64,000 bases of DNA from Streptomyces canus (GTDB taxonomy: Bacteria; Actinomycetota; Actinomycetes; Streptomycetales; Streptomycetaceae): positions 8,980,001 to 9,044,000 of the forward strand of contig NZ_JAUSYQ010000002.1 of assembly GCF_030816965.1 (NCBI RefSeq), written 5' to 3'. A program made the position numbers and the translations under genes. Under the pieces are notes generated by a model. The model saw nothing but the letters and a program-made list of their open reading frames with translations. It did no database searches and was not told where the DNA came from. Below are positions 18,686-27,356 of the stretch, piece by piece (positions within the stretch are counted from its first letter, which is position 1; every line of letters starts with the position of its first letter).

Positions 18686-20329
18686 ATGACTGCCACCCTT
18701 GTCGCCAAGAACCTCGCCGCCGGCCACGGCGACCGTTCCCTGTTCAGCGGGCTCGACCTCGTCGTCGCGCCCGGAGATGTGATCGGCCTGGTCGGGGCCA
18801 ACGGCGCGGGCAAGTCCACGCTGCTCAGGATGCTCGCGGGCCTGGTCGCGCCGGAGGAGGGGGAGCTCAGGCTCTCCCCGCCTACGGCGTCCGTGGGGCA
18901 CCTCCCGCAGGAGCCCGAGCGGCGCCCGGGCGAGACCGTGCGGGAGTTCCTCGCCCGCCGTACCGGAGTCGCCGAGGCCCAGCGCGTGATGGACGAGGCG
19001 ACCCAGGCCCTGGTCGAGGGGGCGCCGGGAGCGGACGACGCGTACGCCACCAGCCTGGAGCGCTGGCTGGACCTCGGCGGCGCCGACCTCGACGAACGCG
19101 CCGAGGAGGTCGCCGGTGCGCTGGGCCTCGCGGTCGATCTGGACCAGCCGATGACGTCCCTGTCGGGCGGCCAGGCGGCACGAGCAGGCCTCGCCTCCCT
19201 CCTGCTCTCCCGCTACGACGTCTTCCTCCTCGACGAGCCGACCAACGACCTCGACCTGGACGGCCTGGAGCGCCTCGAGCGGTTCGTGAAGGGCCTGCGC
19301 GCCGGCACGGTGGTGGTCAGCCACGACCGCGAGTTCCTCACCCGCACCGTCACCAAGGTCCTCGAACTCGACCTGGCCCAGCAGCAGATCACCCTCTACG
19401 GCGGCGGCTACGAGGCCTACCTGGAGGAACGGGAGGTGGCCCGCCGGCACGCCCGGGACGACTACGAGGAGTACGCCGACAAGCGGGCCGCCCTCCAGGA
19501 CCGGGCGCAGATGCAGCGCTCGTGGATGGACAAGGGCGTGAAGAACGCGCGCCGCAAGGCGAACAACGACAACGACAAGATCGGCCGTAAGTTCCGCAGC
19601 GAGGCCAGCGAGAAGCAGGCCGCGAAGGCCCGCCAGACCCAGCGGATGATCGAACGCCTCGACGCCGTCGACGAGCCGCGCAAGGAATGGGACCTGCGGA
19701 TGGAGATCGCGTCGGCCCCGCGCTCGGGCGCGGTCGTCGCGACGCTGCGGGACGCCGAGGTCCGCCACGGCGACTTCGTCCTCGGCCCGGTGTCCCTCCA
19801 GATCGACTGGGCGGACCGGGTGGCGGTCACCGGCGCGAACGGCGCCGGCAAGTCGACGTTGCTCGGCGCCCTGCTGGGCCGGGTGCCGCTGACCGCCGGC
19901 CAGTCCTCCCTGGGCTCCGGCGTCCTGATCGGCGAGGTCGACCAGGCCCGCAAGCTCTTCCACGGCGAGGAGGCCCTGCTGGACGCCTTCGGCGCGGCGG
20001 TCCCCGACACGGAACCGGCGGAGGTCCGCACCCTGCTGGCCAAGTTCGGCCTGAAGTCCGACCACGTCCTGCGCTCGGCGGCGACGCTGTCGCCCGGCGA
20101 ACGTACGAGGGCGGCCCTGGCGTTGCTCCAGGGCAGGGGCGTCAACCTCCTGGTCCTGGACGAGCCGACGAACCACCTGGACCTGCCGGCCATCGAACAG
20201 CTGGAGTCGGCGCTGGACGCCTACGAGGGCACCCTGCTGCTGGTCACCCATGACCGCCGAATGCTGGACGCGGTCCACGTGACCCGCCGCCTGGAGGTCT
20301 CATCGGGCAAGGTGACGGAAACCCGCTAG
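18686..20329 (+). CDS. ABC-F family ATPase
   Basis: A 547-aa cytosolic protein with two ABC ATPase domains and no membrane segments. Walker A motifs GANGAGKSTLL appear at ~residues 38-48 and ~384-394, signature loops TSLSGGQAARAGLAS and ATLSPGERTRAAL, and Walker B LLDEPTNDLD and LVLDEPTNHLD. The charged linker (DYEEYADKRAALQDRAQMQ...) is the P-site tRNA-interaction motif region. ABC-F proteins act on ribosomes: translation factors or antibiotic-resistance proteins. Linker length is moderate, so a resistance role cannot be assigned. It is convergent with tex. Confidence 0.92.
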   Translation: MTATLVAKNLAAGHGDRSLFSGLDLVVAPGDVIGLVGANGAGKSTLLRMLAGLVAPEEGELRLSPPTASVGHLPQEPERRPGETVREFLARRTGVAEAQRVMDEATQALVEGAPGADDAYATSLERWLDLGGADLDERAEEVAGALGLAVDLDQPMTSLSGGQAARAGLASLLLSRYDVFLLDEPTNDLDLDGLERLERFVKGLRAGTVVVSHDREFLTRTVTKVLELDLAQQQITLYGGGYEAYLEEREVARRHARDDYEEYADKRAALQDRAQMQRSWMDKGVKNARRKANNDNDKIGRKFRSEASEKQAAKARQTQRMIERLDAVDEPRKEWDLRMEIASAPRSGAVVATLRDAEVRHGDFVLGPVSLQIDWADRVAVTGANGAGKSTLLGALLGRVPLTAGQSSLGSGVLIGEVDQARKLFHGEEALLDAFGAAVPDTEPAEVRTLLAKFGLKSDHVLRSAATLSPGERTRAALALLQGRGVNLLVLDEPTNHLDLPAIEQLESALDAYEGTLLLVTHDRRMLDAVHVTRRLEVSSGKVTETR

Positions 20330-20330
20330 G

Positions 20331-20405
20331 GGCGCGGGGCTGTATCGATATGCGGCTCCGCCGCGTGGGCGCGGCCAGCCACAATCGGCCGGCAGTTCCC
20401 CGCAA
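20331..20405. repeat. Streptomyces interspersed intergenic repeat / bidirectional terminator
   Basis: The 80-bp gap between the convergent ABC-F and tex genes holds GGGGCGCGGGG, a GCGGC-TCC-GCCGC hairpin, then CCAGCCAC and CGGCC-GCAG blocks. A diverged copy in inverse orientation is at 61712-61767. From memory, this is a common Streptomyces intergenic repeat; here it probably terminates both genes. Confidence 0.55.
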
Positions 20406-20408
20406 CCG

Positions 20409-22772
20409 CTACCGCCCCTTTTTCTTGGATTCGAGCAGCCCGGCCTTGCGCAGAGCATCGGCCATCGCACTGTTGGCCGGAGCAGGCGCCTGCCGCTGCG
20501 GTTGCTGCCGCTGCTGAGGCGGCCGCCCACCCCGCTGCGGCTGACGGCGCTCCCCACCGGACGGCTTCGCCTGCGCCTCGTCATCCAGCCGCAGCGTCAA
20601 GGAGATCCGCTTGCGCGGGATGTCGACCTCCAGCACCTTCACCTTGACGATGTCACCGGGCTTCACCACATCTCGCGGATCCTTGACGAACGTCTTCGAC
20701 AGCGCGGAGACATGCGCCAGACCGTCCTGATGGACACCGACGTCGATGAACGCCCCGAAGGCCGCCACATTGGTGACCACGCCCTCCAGCACCATCCCGG
20801 AGACAAGGTCGGAGATCTTCTCGACGCCCTCCTTGAAGGTGGCGGTCTTGAAGGCGGGCCGAGGGTCACGCCCCGGCTTCTCCAGTTCCTTGAGGATGTC
20901 GGTCACGGTGGGCAGACCGAACGTCTCGTCCACGTAGTCCTGCGGCCGGAGCGAGCGCAGCACACCCGTGTTGCCGATGAGGGAACCGACCTCCTGCCCC
21001 GCGGTCTTCACCATGCGCCGCACCACCGGGTACGCCTCGGGGTGCACGCTGGAGGAGTCCAGCGGGTCGTCGCCGCCGCGGATCCGCAGGAAGCCCGCGC
21101 ACTGCTCGTACGCCTTGGGACCCAGCCGGGCCACCTTCTTCAGCTCGGTGCGCGCCTTGAAAGGACCATTGGCGTCCCGGTGCGACACGATGTTCTCGGC
21201 GAGCCCGGAGGTGATTCCGGAGACCCGGGCGAGCAGCGGGGCGGACGCGGTGTTCACGTCGACCCCCACGCCGTTCACACAGTCCTCCACCACCGCGTCC
21301 AGCGAACGCGACAGCTTCACCTCGGACAGGTCGTGCTGGTACTGGCCGACGCCGATCGACTTCGGGTCGATCTTCACCAGCTCGGCCAGCGGGTCCTGGA
21401 GCCGGCGCGCGATGGAGACCGCGCCGCGCAGCGACACGTCCATGTCCGGCAGCTCCTGCGAGGCGAACGCGGACGCCGAGTACACCGAGGCGCCCGCCTC
21501 GGACACCATCACCTTGGTGAGCTTCAGCTCCGGGTGCTTGGTGATCAGTTCACCGGCGAGCTTGTCGGTCTCGCGGGACGCCGTGCCGTTGCCGATCGCG
21601 ACGAGCTCGACCGCGTGCTCCTTGGCCAGCCGGGCCAGCTTGGCGATCGCCTCGTCCCACCGGTTGGCCGGGACATGCGGGTGGATGACGTCGGTGGCGA
21701 CCACCTTGCCGGTCGCGTCGACCACGGCGACCTTCACACCCGTACGGAATCCGGGGTCCAGGCCCAGCGTCGCGCGCGTGCCGGCCGGGGCGGCGAGCAG
21801 CAGGTCGCGGAGGTTGGCCGCGAACACGTTGACCGCCTCGTCCTCGGCGGCCGTACGCAGCCGCAGTCTGAGGTCGATGCCGAGGTGCACGAGGATGCGG
21901 GTCCGCCAGGCCCAGCGGACCGTGTCCGTCAGCCACTTGTCGCCGGGACGGCCGCGGTCGGCGATCCCGAACCTGTGGGCCACGATGCCCTCGTAGGACG
22001 AAGGCCCCTCCGTGGCCTCCTCCGGCTCCAGGACGAGATCGAGGACCTCCTCCTTCTCGCCGCGCAGCATCGCCAGGATCCGGTGCGAGGGCAGGTCGGT
22101 GAAGGGCTGGGAGAAGTCGAAGTAGTCGGCGAACTTGGCGCCCGCCTCCTCCTTGCCCTCGCGCACCTTGGCAGCCAGACGGCCGCGCACCCACATGCGC
22201 TCGCGGAGTTCGCCGATCAGGTCGGCGTCCTCCGAGAAGCGCTCGGTCAGGATCGCGCGGGCGCCGTCGAGCGCGGCCTGCGCGTCGGGCACACCCTTGT
22301 CGGCGTCCACGAACGCGGCGGCCGCGGCGAGCGGAGCGATGCCCGGGTTCCCGAGCAGGCCCTCGGCGAGCGGCTCGAGGCCGGCCTCGCGCGCGATCTG
22401 CGCCTTGGTGCGGCGCTTCGGCTTGAACGGCAGGTAGATGTCCTCGAGGCGCGCCTTGGTCTCCGCGCCCCGGATCCGCGCCTCCAGCTCCTCGGTGAGC
22501 TTGCCCTGCTCGCGTACCGAGTCGAGGATCGCGGTCCGCCGCTCCTCCAGCTCCCGCAGATACCGCAACCGTTCCTCGAGCGTGCGCAGCTGCGCGTCGT
22601 CGAGCATCTCGGTCGCTTCCTTGCGGTAGCGGGCGATGAAGGGAACCGTGGAACCGCCGTCGAGCAGTTCCACGGCAGCCTTGACCTGCCGCTCCCGTAC
22701 GCCGAGTTCCTCGGCGATCCTGCTTTCGATCGACCCTGCATTGGTGGACCCGCTGGACCCGGGTGTCGTCAC
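20409..22772 (-). CDS. tex: Tex family RNA-binding transcription accessory protein
   Basis: A 787-aa Tex protein. Order: N-terminal helical HTH region ([31 protein letters not shown]), YqgF-type RNase-H fold ([20 protein letters not shown]), helix-hairpin-helix pair ([10 protein letters not shown]...[15 protein letters not shown]), and a C-terminal S1 RNA-binding domain ([24 protein letters not shown]). It binds RNA and influences transcription and RNA processing. The Arg/Gln/Pro-rich tail is typical of actinomycete Tex. GTG 22772 (MTTPGSSGS) is my preferred start; GTG 22793 is in frame but would add MRRRYGI and also has no good RBS. Confidence 0.93.
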   Translation of the reverse strand: MTTPGSSGSTNAGSIESRIAEELGVRERQVKAAVELLDGGSTVPFIARYRKEATEMLDDAQLRTLEERLRYLRELEERRTAILDSVREQGKLTEELEARIRGAETKARLEDIYLPFKPKRRTKAQIAREAGLEPLAEGLLGNPGIAPLAAAAAFVDADKGVPDAQAALDGARAILTERFSEDADLIGELRERMWVRGRLAAKVREGKEEAGAKFADYFDFSQPFTDLPSHRILAMLRGEKEEVLDLVLEPEEATEGPSSYEGIVAHRFGIADRGRPGDKWLTDTVRWAWRTRILVHLGIDLRLRLRTAAEDEAVNVFAANLRDLLLAAPAGTRATLGLDPGFRTGVKVAVVDATGKVVATDVIHPHVPANRWDEAIAKLARLAKEHAVELVAIGNGTASRETDKLAGELITKHPELKLTKVMVSEAGASVYSASAFASQELPDMDVSLRGAVSIARRLQDPLAELVKIDPKSIGVGQYQHDLSEVKLSRSLDAVVEDCVNGVGVDVNTASAPLLARVSGITSGLAENIVSHRDANGPFKARTELKKVARLGPKAYEQCAGFLRIRGGDDPLDSSSVHPEAYPVVRRMVKTAGQEVGSLIGNTGVLRSLRPQDYVDETFGLPTVTDILKELEKPGRDPRPAFKTATFKEGVEKISDLVSGMVLEGVVTNVAAFGAFIDVGVHQDGLAHVSALSKTFVKDPRDVVKPGDIVKVKVLEVDIPRKRISLTLRLDDEAQAKPSGGERRQPQRGGRPPQQRQQPQRQAPAPANSAMADALRKAGLLESKKKGR

Positions 22773-22866
22773 GATCCCGTACCGCCTTCTCACTGAGGTT
22801 GCGCGGCAATTGTGGCAGGCGGCACCGACAGTCGGGGATCAGGGCGCGGTCATCCGACCGCGGTCA

Positions 22867-22998
22867 TCAGGCCCTGCGGCTCCTCGTGGAGCTGGACGCA
22901 CCGCCGAAGAGCCGGGCCAGCGCCCGGAACGGCAGCGTCACCACGGTGGCGATGGCGCCACCGATCTGGCGCAGTACGTCTGCGATCGCGCGGAACAT
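22867..22998 (-). CDS. 43-aa basic amphipathic protein, hypothetical
   Basis: A 43-codon ORF (MFRAIADVLRQIGGAIATVV..., ending SSSTRSRRA) with an amphipathic/hydrophobic helix and a basic Ser/Arg tail. AGGAAAGGGG lies 6 nt before the chosen ATG; an ATG two codons upstream overlaps that RBS and is less likely. It lies 94 bp upstream of tex on the same strand and could be co-transcribed with it. No family recognised; the good RBS is the main evidence that it is translated. Confidence 0.5.
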   Translation of the reverse strand: MFRAIADVLRQIGGAIATVVTLPFRALARLFGGASSSTRSRRA

Positions 22999-23099
22999 GT
23001 GCATCCCCTTTCCTCTCCCGGCCACCACGACCGGGAGAAGAACGGGTACCTCCGTGACGGCCCGGCAATCTTCGATGCTGAGACTTGGGCCGTCATGGC

Positions 23100-23969
23100 T
23101 CAGCGCTTGCCGATCAGGTCCGCGGGATAGGCCCCCGCGGCCATCGCGGCACGCGCGAACCCGATCGCGAGCTCCGTCAGCCGCCGCACGTCCTCGGCCC
23201 CCAGGTGCTCGTACGGGGCCCGGTCCAGCCGGTCGGTCTCGGCCTCGATCTCCTCCCGCAGGGCCACACCCCGCTCCGTCAGCTCGCCGTCGGCGTCCAG
23301 CAGCCCGCGCTCCCGGAGCCGTCCGACGGCCGCGTCCCACTCCTGCCGGGTCCAGCCACGCGTGGTGGACACCCAGGACGGCGTCATGCCCCTGCCCGTC
23401 GCGGTGTGGGTCACCAGGGCTTCCAGGCCGTCGAGCCCCGAGGACATCAGGGCGGCGAGATGGCCGTCGCCCCGGTGCTCACGCAGCAGTGTCGCGGCGT
23501 GCCAGAACGCCAGGTGGGGCTCCTGGGGCACCGGCAGATCGGCGTGCGCGGAGTACAGCGGGCGCGCGACGCGCGAGCAGGCCTCGGTGGCACGCAGGGC
23601 GAGCCGCGCGGCCTCGGCCATCTCGGCGGATGCCACGGCCTCCTCACCCAGCAGGCGGCGCAGGGTCGTGTCGACGGCACGCACGCGTGCCGCCAGCACC
23701 TGTTCGGGCGCGGCGGTCCGCCACACCGCGGGCACGTGCTCGGCCACCAGCTCGTGCTTGTAGTTGTAGAACGCGGCCGTCACCGCCCCCGCTCCGACCG
23801 GCCCCAGTGCCGCGGCCCGCACCGCGAAGTTGACGGCCCTCGGGTGCGTGACGCCGATCGCGGCCAGCTCCCTGCCCAGGTCGGGAGAGAAGTAGTGCGT
23901 GGCGTGCAGGGAGTTGAGCGGGTTGTGACAGCGGCGGCCGGCGCGCGGTTCCAGGACGGCAGTAGTCAT
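23100..23969 (-). CDS. SCO6745-family helical protein
   Basis: A 289-aa, largely alpha-helical cytoplasmic protein whose N-terminus (RRCHNPLNSLHATHYFSPDLGREL) and central PLYSAHADLPVP segment match the actinobacterial family known as SCO6745. The C-terminal ~100 residues (VSTTRGWTRQEWDAAVGRLRERGLLDADGELTERG) form a winged-helix-like fold. The function is not established; the conserved His/Asn N-terminal motif could bind a ligand or heme, but this is speculative. It is divergent from the GlxA-type regulator gene across 113 bp that contain a TetR-like palindrome 11 bp before its start. Confidence 0.78.
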   Translation of the reverse strand: MTTAVLEPRAGRRCHNPLNSLHATHYFSPDLGRELAAIGVTHPRAVNFAVRAAALGPVGAGAVTAAFYNYKHELVAEHVPAVWRTAAPEQVLAARVRAVDTTLRRLLGEEAVASAEMAEAARLALRATEACSRVARPLYSAHADLPVPQEPHLAFWHAATLLREHRGDGHLAALMSSGLDGLEALVTHTATGRGMTPSWVSTTRGWTRQEWDAAVGRLRERGLLDADGELTERGVALREEIEAETDRLDRAPYEHLGAEDVRRLTELAIGFARAAMAAGAYPADLIGKR

Positions 23970-23980
23970 GGCGTGCAGGT

Positions 23981-23996
23981 TACCGACCGCTTGGTA
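23981..23996. promoter_or_regulatory. TetR-type operator-like palindrome
   Basis: TACCGACCGCTTGGTA is an imperfect 16-bp dyad (6 of 8 positions pair). It resembles the TACCGACC/GGTCGGTA sites of actinobacterial TetR regulators and lies 11 bp upstream of the SCO6745-family gene. Confidence 0.35.
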
Positions 23997-24046
23997 TCCC
24001 CTCTACGGGGGAGCTCCTGATGGCAGAAAAGGTGGGGAACTCGTCA

Positions 24047-24075
24047 TTGCCGCCATCGTCGGCGCCCCCAAGAAT
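24047..24075 (+). promoter_or_regulatory. candidate promoter of the GlxA-type regulator
   Basis: TTGCCG and AAGAAT are separated by 17 bp. The -10-like box ends 7 nt before the ATG at 24083, so the mRNA would be leaderless or nearly so. The GGAGG in between is only 1 nt from the ATG, too close to serve as a normal RBS. Confidence 0.35.
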
Positions 24076-24082
24076 CGGAGGC

Positions 24083-25042
24083 ATGGCCCAGCGAACCGTT
24101 CTCTTCGTCCTCTTCGACGGCATGCAGAGCCTCGACGTCACCGGCCCGCTGGAGGTCTTCGCCGGGGCCGAGCAGCACACCCCGGGCACGTACCGCATCC
24201 GTACGGCCTCGCTGGACGGCGCTCCCGTTCGCACCTCCAGCGGCCTGAGCGTCGTACCGGACGAAACCCTCGCGCAGACCGATGCCCCGCACACCCTCCT
24301 GGTGCCCGGCGGCCAGGGCACCCGGCGCCCCGATGCGCGCCTCACCGACTGGCTGCGCGAGCACGGCCCCCGGGCCGAGCGTCTGGTCTCGGTGTGCACC
24401 GGCGCCATCCGGCTCGCCGAGGCGGGGCTCCTGGACGGGCGTCGCGTCACGACGCACTGGGCGTACAGCGACAAGCTCGCCCGCGACCACCCGGCCGTGG
24501 AGGTGGACCCCGACCCGATCTACGTGCGCGACGGGCAGGTGTCGACGTCCGCCGGCGTCACCTCGGGCATCGACCTCGCGCTGGCCCTGGTCGAGGAGGA
24601 CCTGGGCCGGGACGCCGCCCTCACCATCGCCCGCCACCTGGTCGTCTTCCTGCGCAGGCCCGGCAACCAGGCCCAGTTCAGCGCCCAGCTCGCCGCCCAG
24701 ACGGCCCGGCGCGAGCCGCTGCGCGAGGTCCAGCAGTGGATCACCGAGCACCCCGCCGACGACCTGAGCGTCGAGAACCTCGCCGCCCGGGCCCGTCTCT
24801 CGCCCCGCCACTTCGCCCGCGCCTTCCAGACCGAGACCGGCATGACGCCGGGCCGGTACGTCGACCGGGTCCGGCTGGAGCACGCCCGCCGCCTCCTGGA
24901 GGACACCTGCGACGGCATCGAGGAGATCTCCCGCGCCAGCGGCTACGGCACCCCCGAGGGGATGCGCCGCGCCTTCGTCAAAGCCCTCGGCACGGCCCCG
25001 TCCGAGTACCGCCGCCGCTTCCGTCCGACGCCCGCCCACTGA
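24083..25042 (+). CDS. GlxA-family transcriptional regulator (DJ-1/PfpI + AraC domains)
   Basis: A 319-aa regulator. Residues ~1-170 form a DJ-1/PfpI amidotransferase-like domain with the nucleophile-elbow sequence LVSVCTGAIRLAEAG. Residues ~220-315 form an AraC-type double HTH (LSVENLAARARLSPRHFARAF...GYGTPEGMRRAF). Members sense small molecules through the DJ-1-like domain and activate adjacent genes. I start at ATG 24083 (MAQRTVLF); the upstream extension has no homology. Ten bp downstream is a stand-alone DJ-1/PfpI protein, a common pairing, and it is a likely target. Confidence 0.9.
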   Translation: MAQRTVLFVLFDGMQSLDVTGPLEVFAGAEQHTPGTYRIRTASLDGAPVRTSSGLSVVPDETLAQTDAPHTLLVPGGQGTRRPDARLTDWLREHGPRAERLVSVCTGAIRLAEAGLLDGRRVTTHWAYSDKLARDHPAVEVDPDPIYVRDGQVSTSAGVTSGIDLALALVEEDLGRDAALTIARHLVVFLRRPGNQAQFSAQLAAQTARREPLREVQQWITEHPADDLSVENLAARARLSPRHFARAFQTETGMTPGRYVDRVRLEHARRLLEDTCDGIEEISRASGYGTPEGMRRAFVKALGTAPSEYRRRFRPTPAH

Positions 25043-25052
25043 AAGGACTCCC

Positions 25053-25703
25053 GTGCAGATCGCCATCGTCCTCTACGACCGGTTCACCGCCCTGGACGCC
25101 GTAGGACCGTACGAGACCCTCGGTCGTCTCCCCGACTCCGAGGTCGTCTTCGTCGCCGAGGAGACAGGCCCCGTCCGCACCGACAGCGGGCACCTCGCGC
25201 TGATCGCCGACAGGACCCTGGCCGAGGTGCCCAACCCCGATGTGGTGGTCGTCCCGGGCGGCCCGGGGCAGACCCCGCAGATGACGAACGAGGCCCTCCT
25301 CGACTGGATCCGTGTCGCCGACACCACCAGCACCTGGACGACGTCCGTGTGCACCGGCTCCCTGCTGCTCGCGGCCGCCGGCCGCCTCGAAGGGCGTCGT
25401 GCGACCTCGCACTGGCTGGCGCTCGACGAACTGAGGAGGTTCGGGGTGGAGGCGACGGGGGAACGGGTCGTGACGGACGGCAAGTACGTCACCGCGGCCG
25501 GGGTCTCCTCCGGCATCGACATGGGGCTCGCCCTGCTCGGCCGGATCTCCGGCGACTTCGTGGCCCAGGCCGTACAACTGGGCATCGAGTACGACCCGCA
25601 ACCGCCCTACGACGCCGGAGCCCCGCAGAAGGCGCCCGCGGACGTCGTCGAGCTGATCCGGTCGAGGAGCCGGTTCATCCTGGGCCAGGAACCGACCACG
25701 TGA
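25053..25703 (+). CDS. DJ-1/PfpI family protein
   Basis: A 216-aa cytosolic protein with one DJ-1/PfpI domain. The conserved nucleophile elbow is TTSVCTGSLLLAAAG and the upstream strand-loop VVVPGGPGQTPQM is intact. Close relatives act as isonitrile hydratases, glyoxalases or ligand sensors; the activity here is unknown. GTG start with GAAAGGA 6 nt upstream. It is paired with the GlxA-type regulator and may be its target. Its last 29 bp overlap the convergent enoyl-CoA hydratase gene. Confidence 0.88.
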   Translation: MQIAIVLYDRFTALDAVGPYETLGRLPDSEVVFVAEETGPVRTDSGHLALIADRTLAEVPNPDVVVVPGGPGQTPQMTNEALLDWIRVADTTSTWTTSVCTGSLLLAAAGRLEGRRATSHWLALDELRRFGVEATGERVVTDGKYVTAAGVSSGIDMGLALLGRISGDFVAQAVQLGIEYDPQPPYDAGAPQKAPADVVELIRSRSRFILGQEPTT

Positions 25704-26439
25704 ACTGCGGCTGACGGCGTTCCAGGAACGCGGCGACCCCCTCCGCGGTGTCGCCGCTGTCCCGCGCCTGCCCGGCCCAATGGGCGTCCCGGTCCGTGCG
25801 GCCGTTCGCGAACTCCTTCGCGGCGGCCTGCGTCAGCCGCGAGCGGGACGCCAGGATCCGGGTGAACTCGCCGACCCGTTTGGCGAGTTCACCCTCGGGC
25901 AGCACCTCGTCGACCAGGCCCGTGCGCCGCGCACGCTCCGCGTCGATCAACTCGCCGGAGAACAGCAGGTACTTGGCGGCGGCCGGGCCGACCAGCGACA
26001 CCAACCGCCGGGTGGAGGACGCCGGATACACGATCCCGAGCTTCGCCGGGGTCACCCCGAACAGCGAGCCCTGCTCGGCGAACCGCAGATCGCAGGCCGC
26101 CGCGAGCTGCGACCCGCCGCCCACACAGTGCCCGCGGATCGCCGCCAGCGTCGGCTTCGGGAACGCGGCCAGGGCCTCCTCGGCGCGCACCGCAAGCCCC
26201 TGCGCCTCCTCGGGCGACCGGCGCAGCGTGGAGATGTCGGCACCCGCGCAGAAGGTCCCGCCCTCCCCGGTCAGCACAAGAGCCCGTACGCCCGGATCGG
26301 CGGCCAGCGTGTCCAGCAGCGGCGGCAACGCCCGCCACATCGCGGCCGTCATGGCGTTGCGCTTGGCCGGATGGTGGACCACGACGGTAGCGACCGAGTC
26401 GGTGATGGTGTGCAGCAGCTGCGGCTCCGAGAGCTCCAT
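25675..26439 (-). CDS. enoyl-CoA hydratase/isomerase family protein
   Basis: A 254-aa crotonase-fold protein of family length. AKRNAMTAAMW and LTGEGGTFCAGADIS form the CoA-binding and oxyanion-hole region; AIRGHCVGGGSQLAAACDLRFAEQ is the second oxyanion half. It hydrates or isomerises an enoyl-CoA ester; specificity is undetermined. I start at the ATG of MELSEPQLL because the preceding 63 codons of open frame are low-complexity and shared with no recognisable family. Its 3' end overlaps the DJ-1 gene by 29 bp, antisense, which may mean reciprocal read-through. Confidence 0.9.
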   Translation of the reverse strand: MELSEPQLLHTITDSVATVVVHHPAKRNAMTAAMWRALPPLLDTLAADPGVRALVLTGEGGTFCAGADISTLRRSPEEAQGLAVRAEEALAAFPKPTLAAIRGHCVGGGSQLAAACDLRFAEQGSLFGVTPAKLGIVYPASSTRRLVSLVGPAAAKYLLFSGELIDAERARRTGLVDEVLPEGELAKRVGEFTRILASRSRLTQAAAKEFANGRTDRDAHWAGQARDSGDTAEGVAAFLERRQPQFTWSVPGPG

Positions 26440-26804
26440 GCGTCGGATGCTAGTCGTACGCCTCGACCGTTCGATCAAGAAGGGGCCGCAGCGCGAGGCC
26501 CCGCATGGCAGTGAACAAGGCGGAGACCCCGAGACAGCCAGACTGAGCCGCGGTTTCGGCCGGCTCGCGGCCGGCGTCGTCGTCATCGGGCGGCCGGAGG
26601 CGGCGGCCGCGGCCGCGGCCCTGACCATGTTCGCCGCGCTGCCTTCGGTCTGCGGCTCGGCATCCTGTCACCGAGCAGCATCAGGCCGCCGCCAAACCGC
26701 CACACCCCGAAAAGTTCTGCGCGGAATCGGTCAGGGGCACTCGATATCCGCTGACTTCTGTTCAGATATCCGGGGTGGAGTGACGCGCTGCCAACACTCG
26801 ACAT
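26440..26804. other. gap without confident gene
   Basis: The 365-bp gap between the hydratase gene and the HATPase gene carries no gene I can support. Short open stretches exist on both strands (a VWRFGGGLMLLGD-like string on the minus strand) but without RBS or continuation. A partial dyad bounded by two GATATC sites lies at 26743-26770 and could be a regulatory site for the downstream gene. Confidence 0.4.
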
Positions 26805-27350
26805 GTGGTGACAATCGAGCGCAAGGGTGGCGACCGAAGAATGGACGACCATGGGCGCGGGTCCGGCCCTCGCCCACCGGACGGCGGAGAAGACCCCCTC
26901 GACCCGGGCACACCGGATCCGCTGCCGTACGAGGGTGTGTGGCGGTTCACCGCACCCGCTGTCGACGCATCGGTCCCGCAGGCGCGACACGCCGTGCGGG
27001 ACCTGCTGTACCGCCAGGGAGTGCCCGTCTCGGACGACCTCGTCCAAGGCCTCCTGCTGATCGTGTCCGAGCTCGTCACGAACGCCGTCCGGCACGCGGC
27101 CCTGCTCTCGCCGATGCTCGCCGTGGAGGTGGCCGTGGGCGCGGAGTGGGTGCGGGTGTCCGTGGAGGACAACCACCCCTACCGGCCGACCGCTCTGGAG
27201 GCCGCCCACAGCGAGACCGGGGGCCGGGGGCTGCTGCTGGTCCGTGAGGTCACCCGGGAGGCGGGCGGGGTCTGCGACGTCGAGCACACGTCCAGCGGCG
27301 GCAAGGTGATCTGGGCCGCCCTGCCGCTCAAGTCCGTGCGCGTGTCCTGA
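26805..27350 (+). CDS. ATP-binding protein, anti-sigma-factor-type HATPase (SpoIIAB/RsbW-like)
   Basis: A 181-aa cytosolic protein with a single HATPase_c domain. The N-box is LIVSELVTNAVRHA, the D/G region is VRVSVEDNHPYRP, and the G2 box is GGRGLLLVREVTR. This matches the large Streptomyces group of short ATPase/anti-sigma-like kinases without a DHp domain. It may phosphorylate an anti-sigma antagonist or bind a sigma factor; the partner is not visible. The first in-frame GTG (26805) lacks an RBS; ATG 26841 (MDDHGRG) is an alternative. The N-terminal 40 residues are disordered. It converges with idi 6 bp away. Confidence 0.82.
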   Translation: MVTIERKGGDRRMDDHGRGSGPRPPDGGEDPLDPGTPDPLPYEGVWRFTAPAVDASVPQARHAVRDLLYRQGVPVSDDLVQGLLLIVSELVTNAVRHAALLSPMLAVEVAVGAEWVRVSVEDNHPYRPTALEAAHSETGGRGLLLVREVTREAGGVCDVEHTSSGGKVIWAALPLKSVRVS

Positions 27351-27356
27351 GGGCGG

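Noticed and set aside
26583..27287. Minus-strand frame with ELFGVWRFGGGLMLLGD
   Set aside because: Overlaps the HATPase gene antisense, no RBS, no family recognised.
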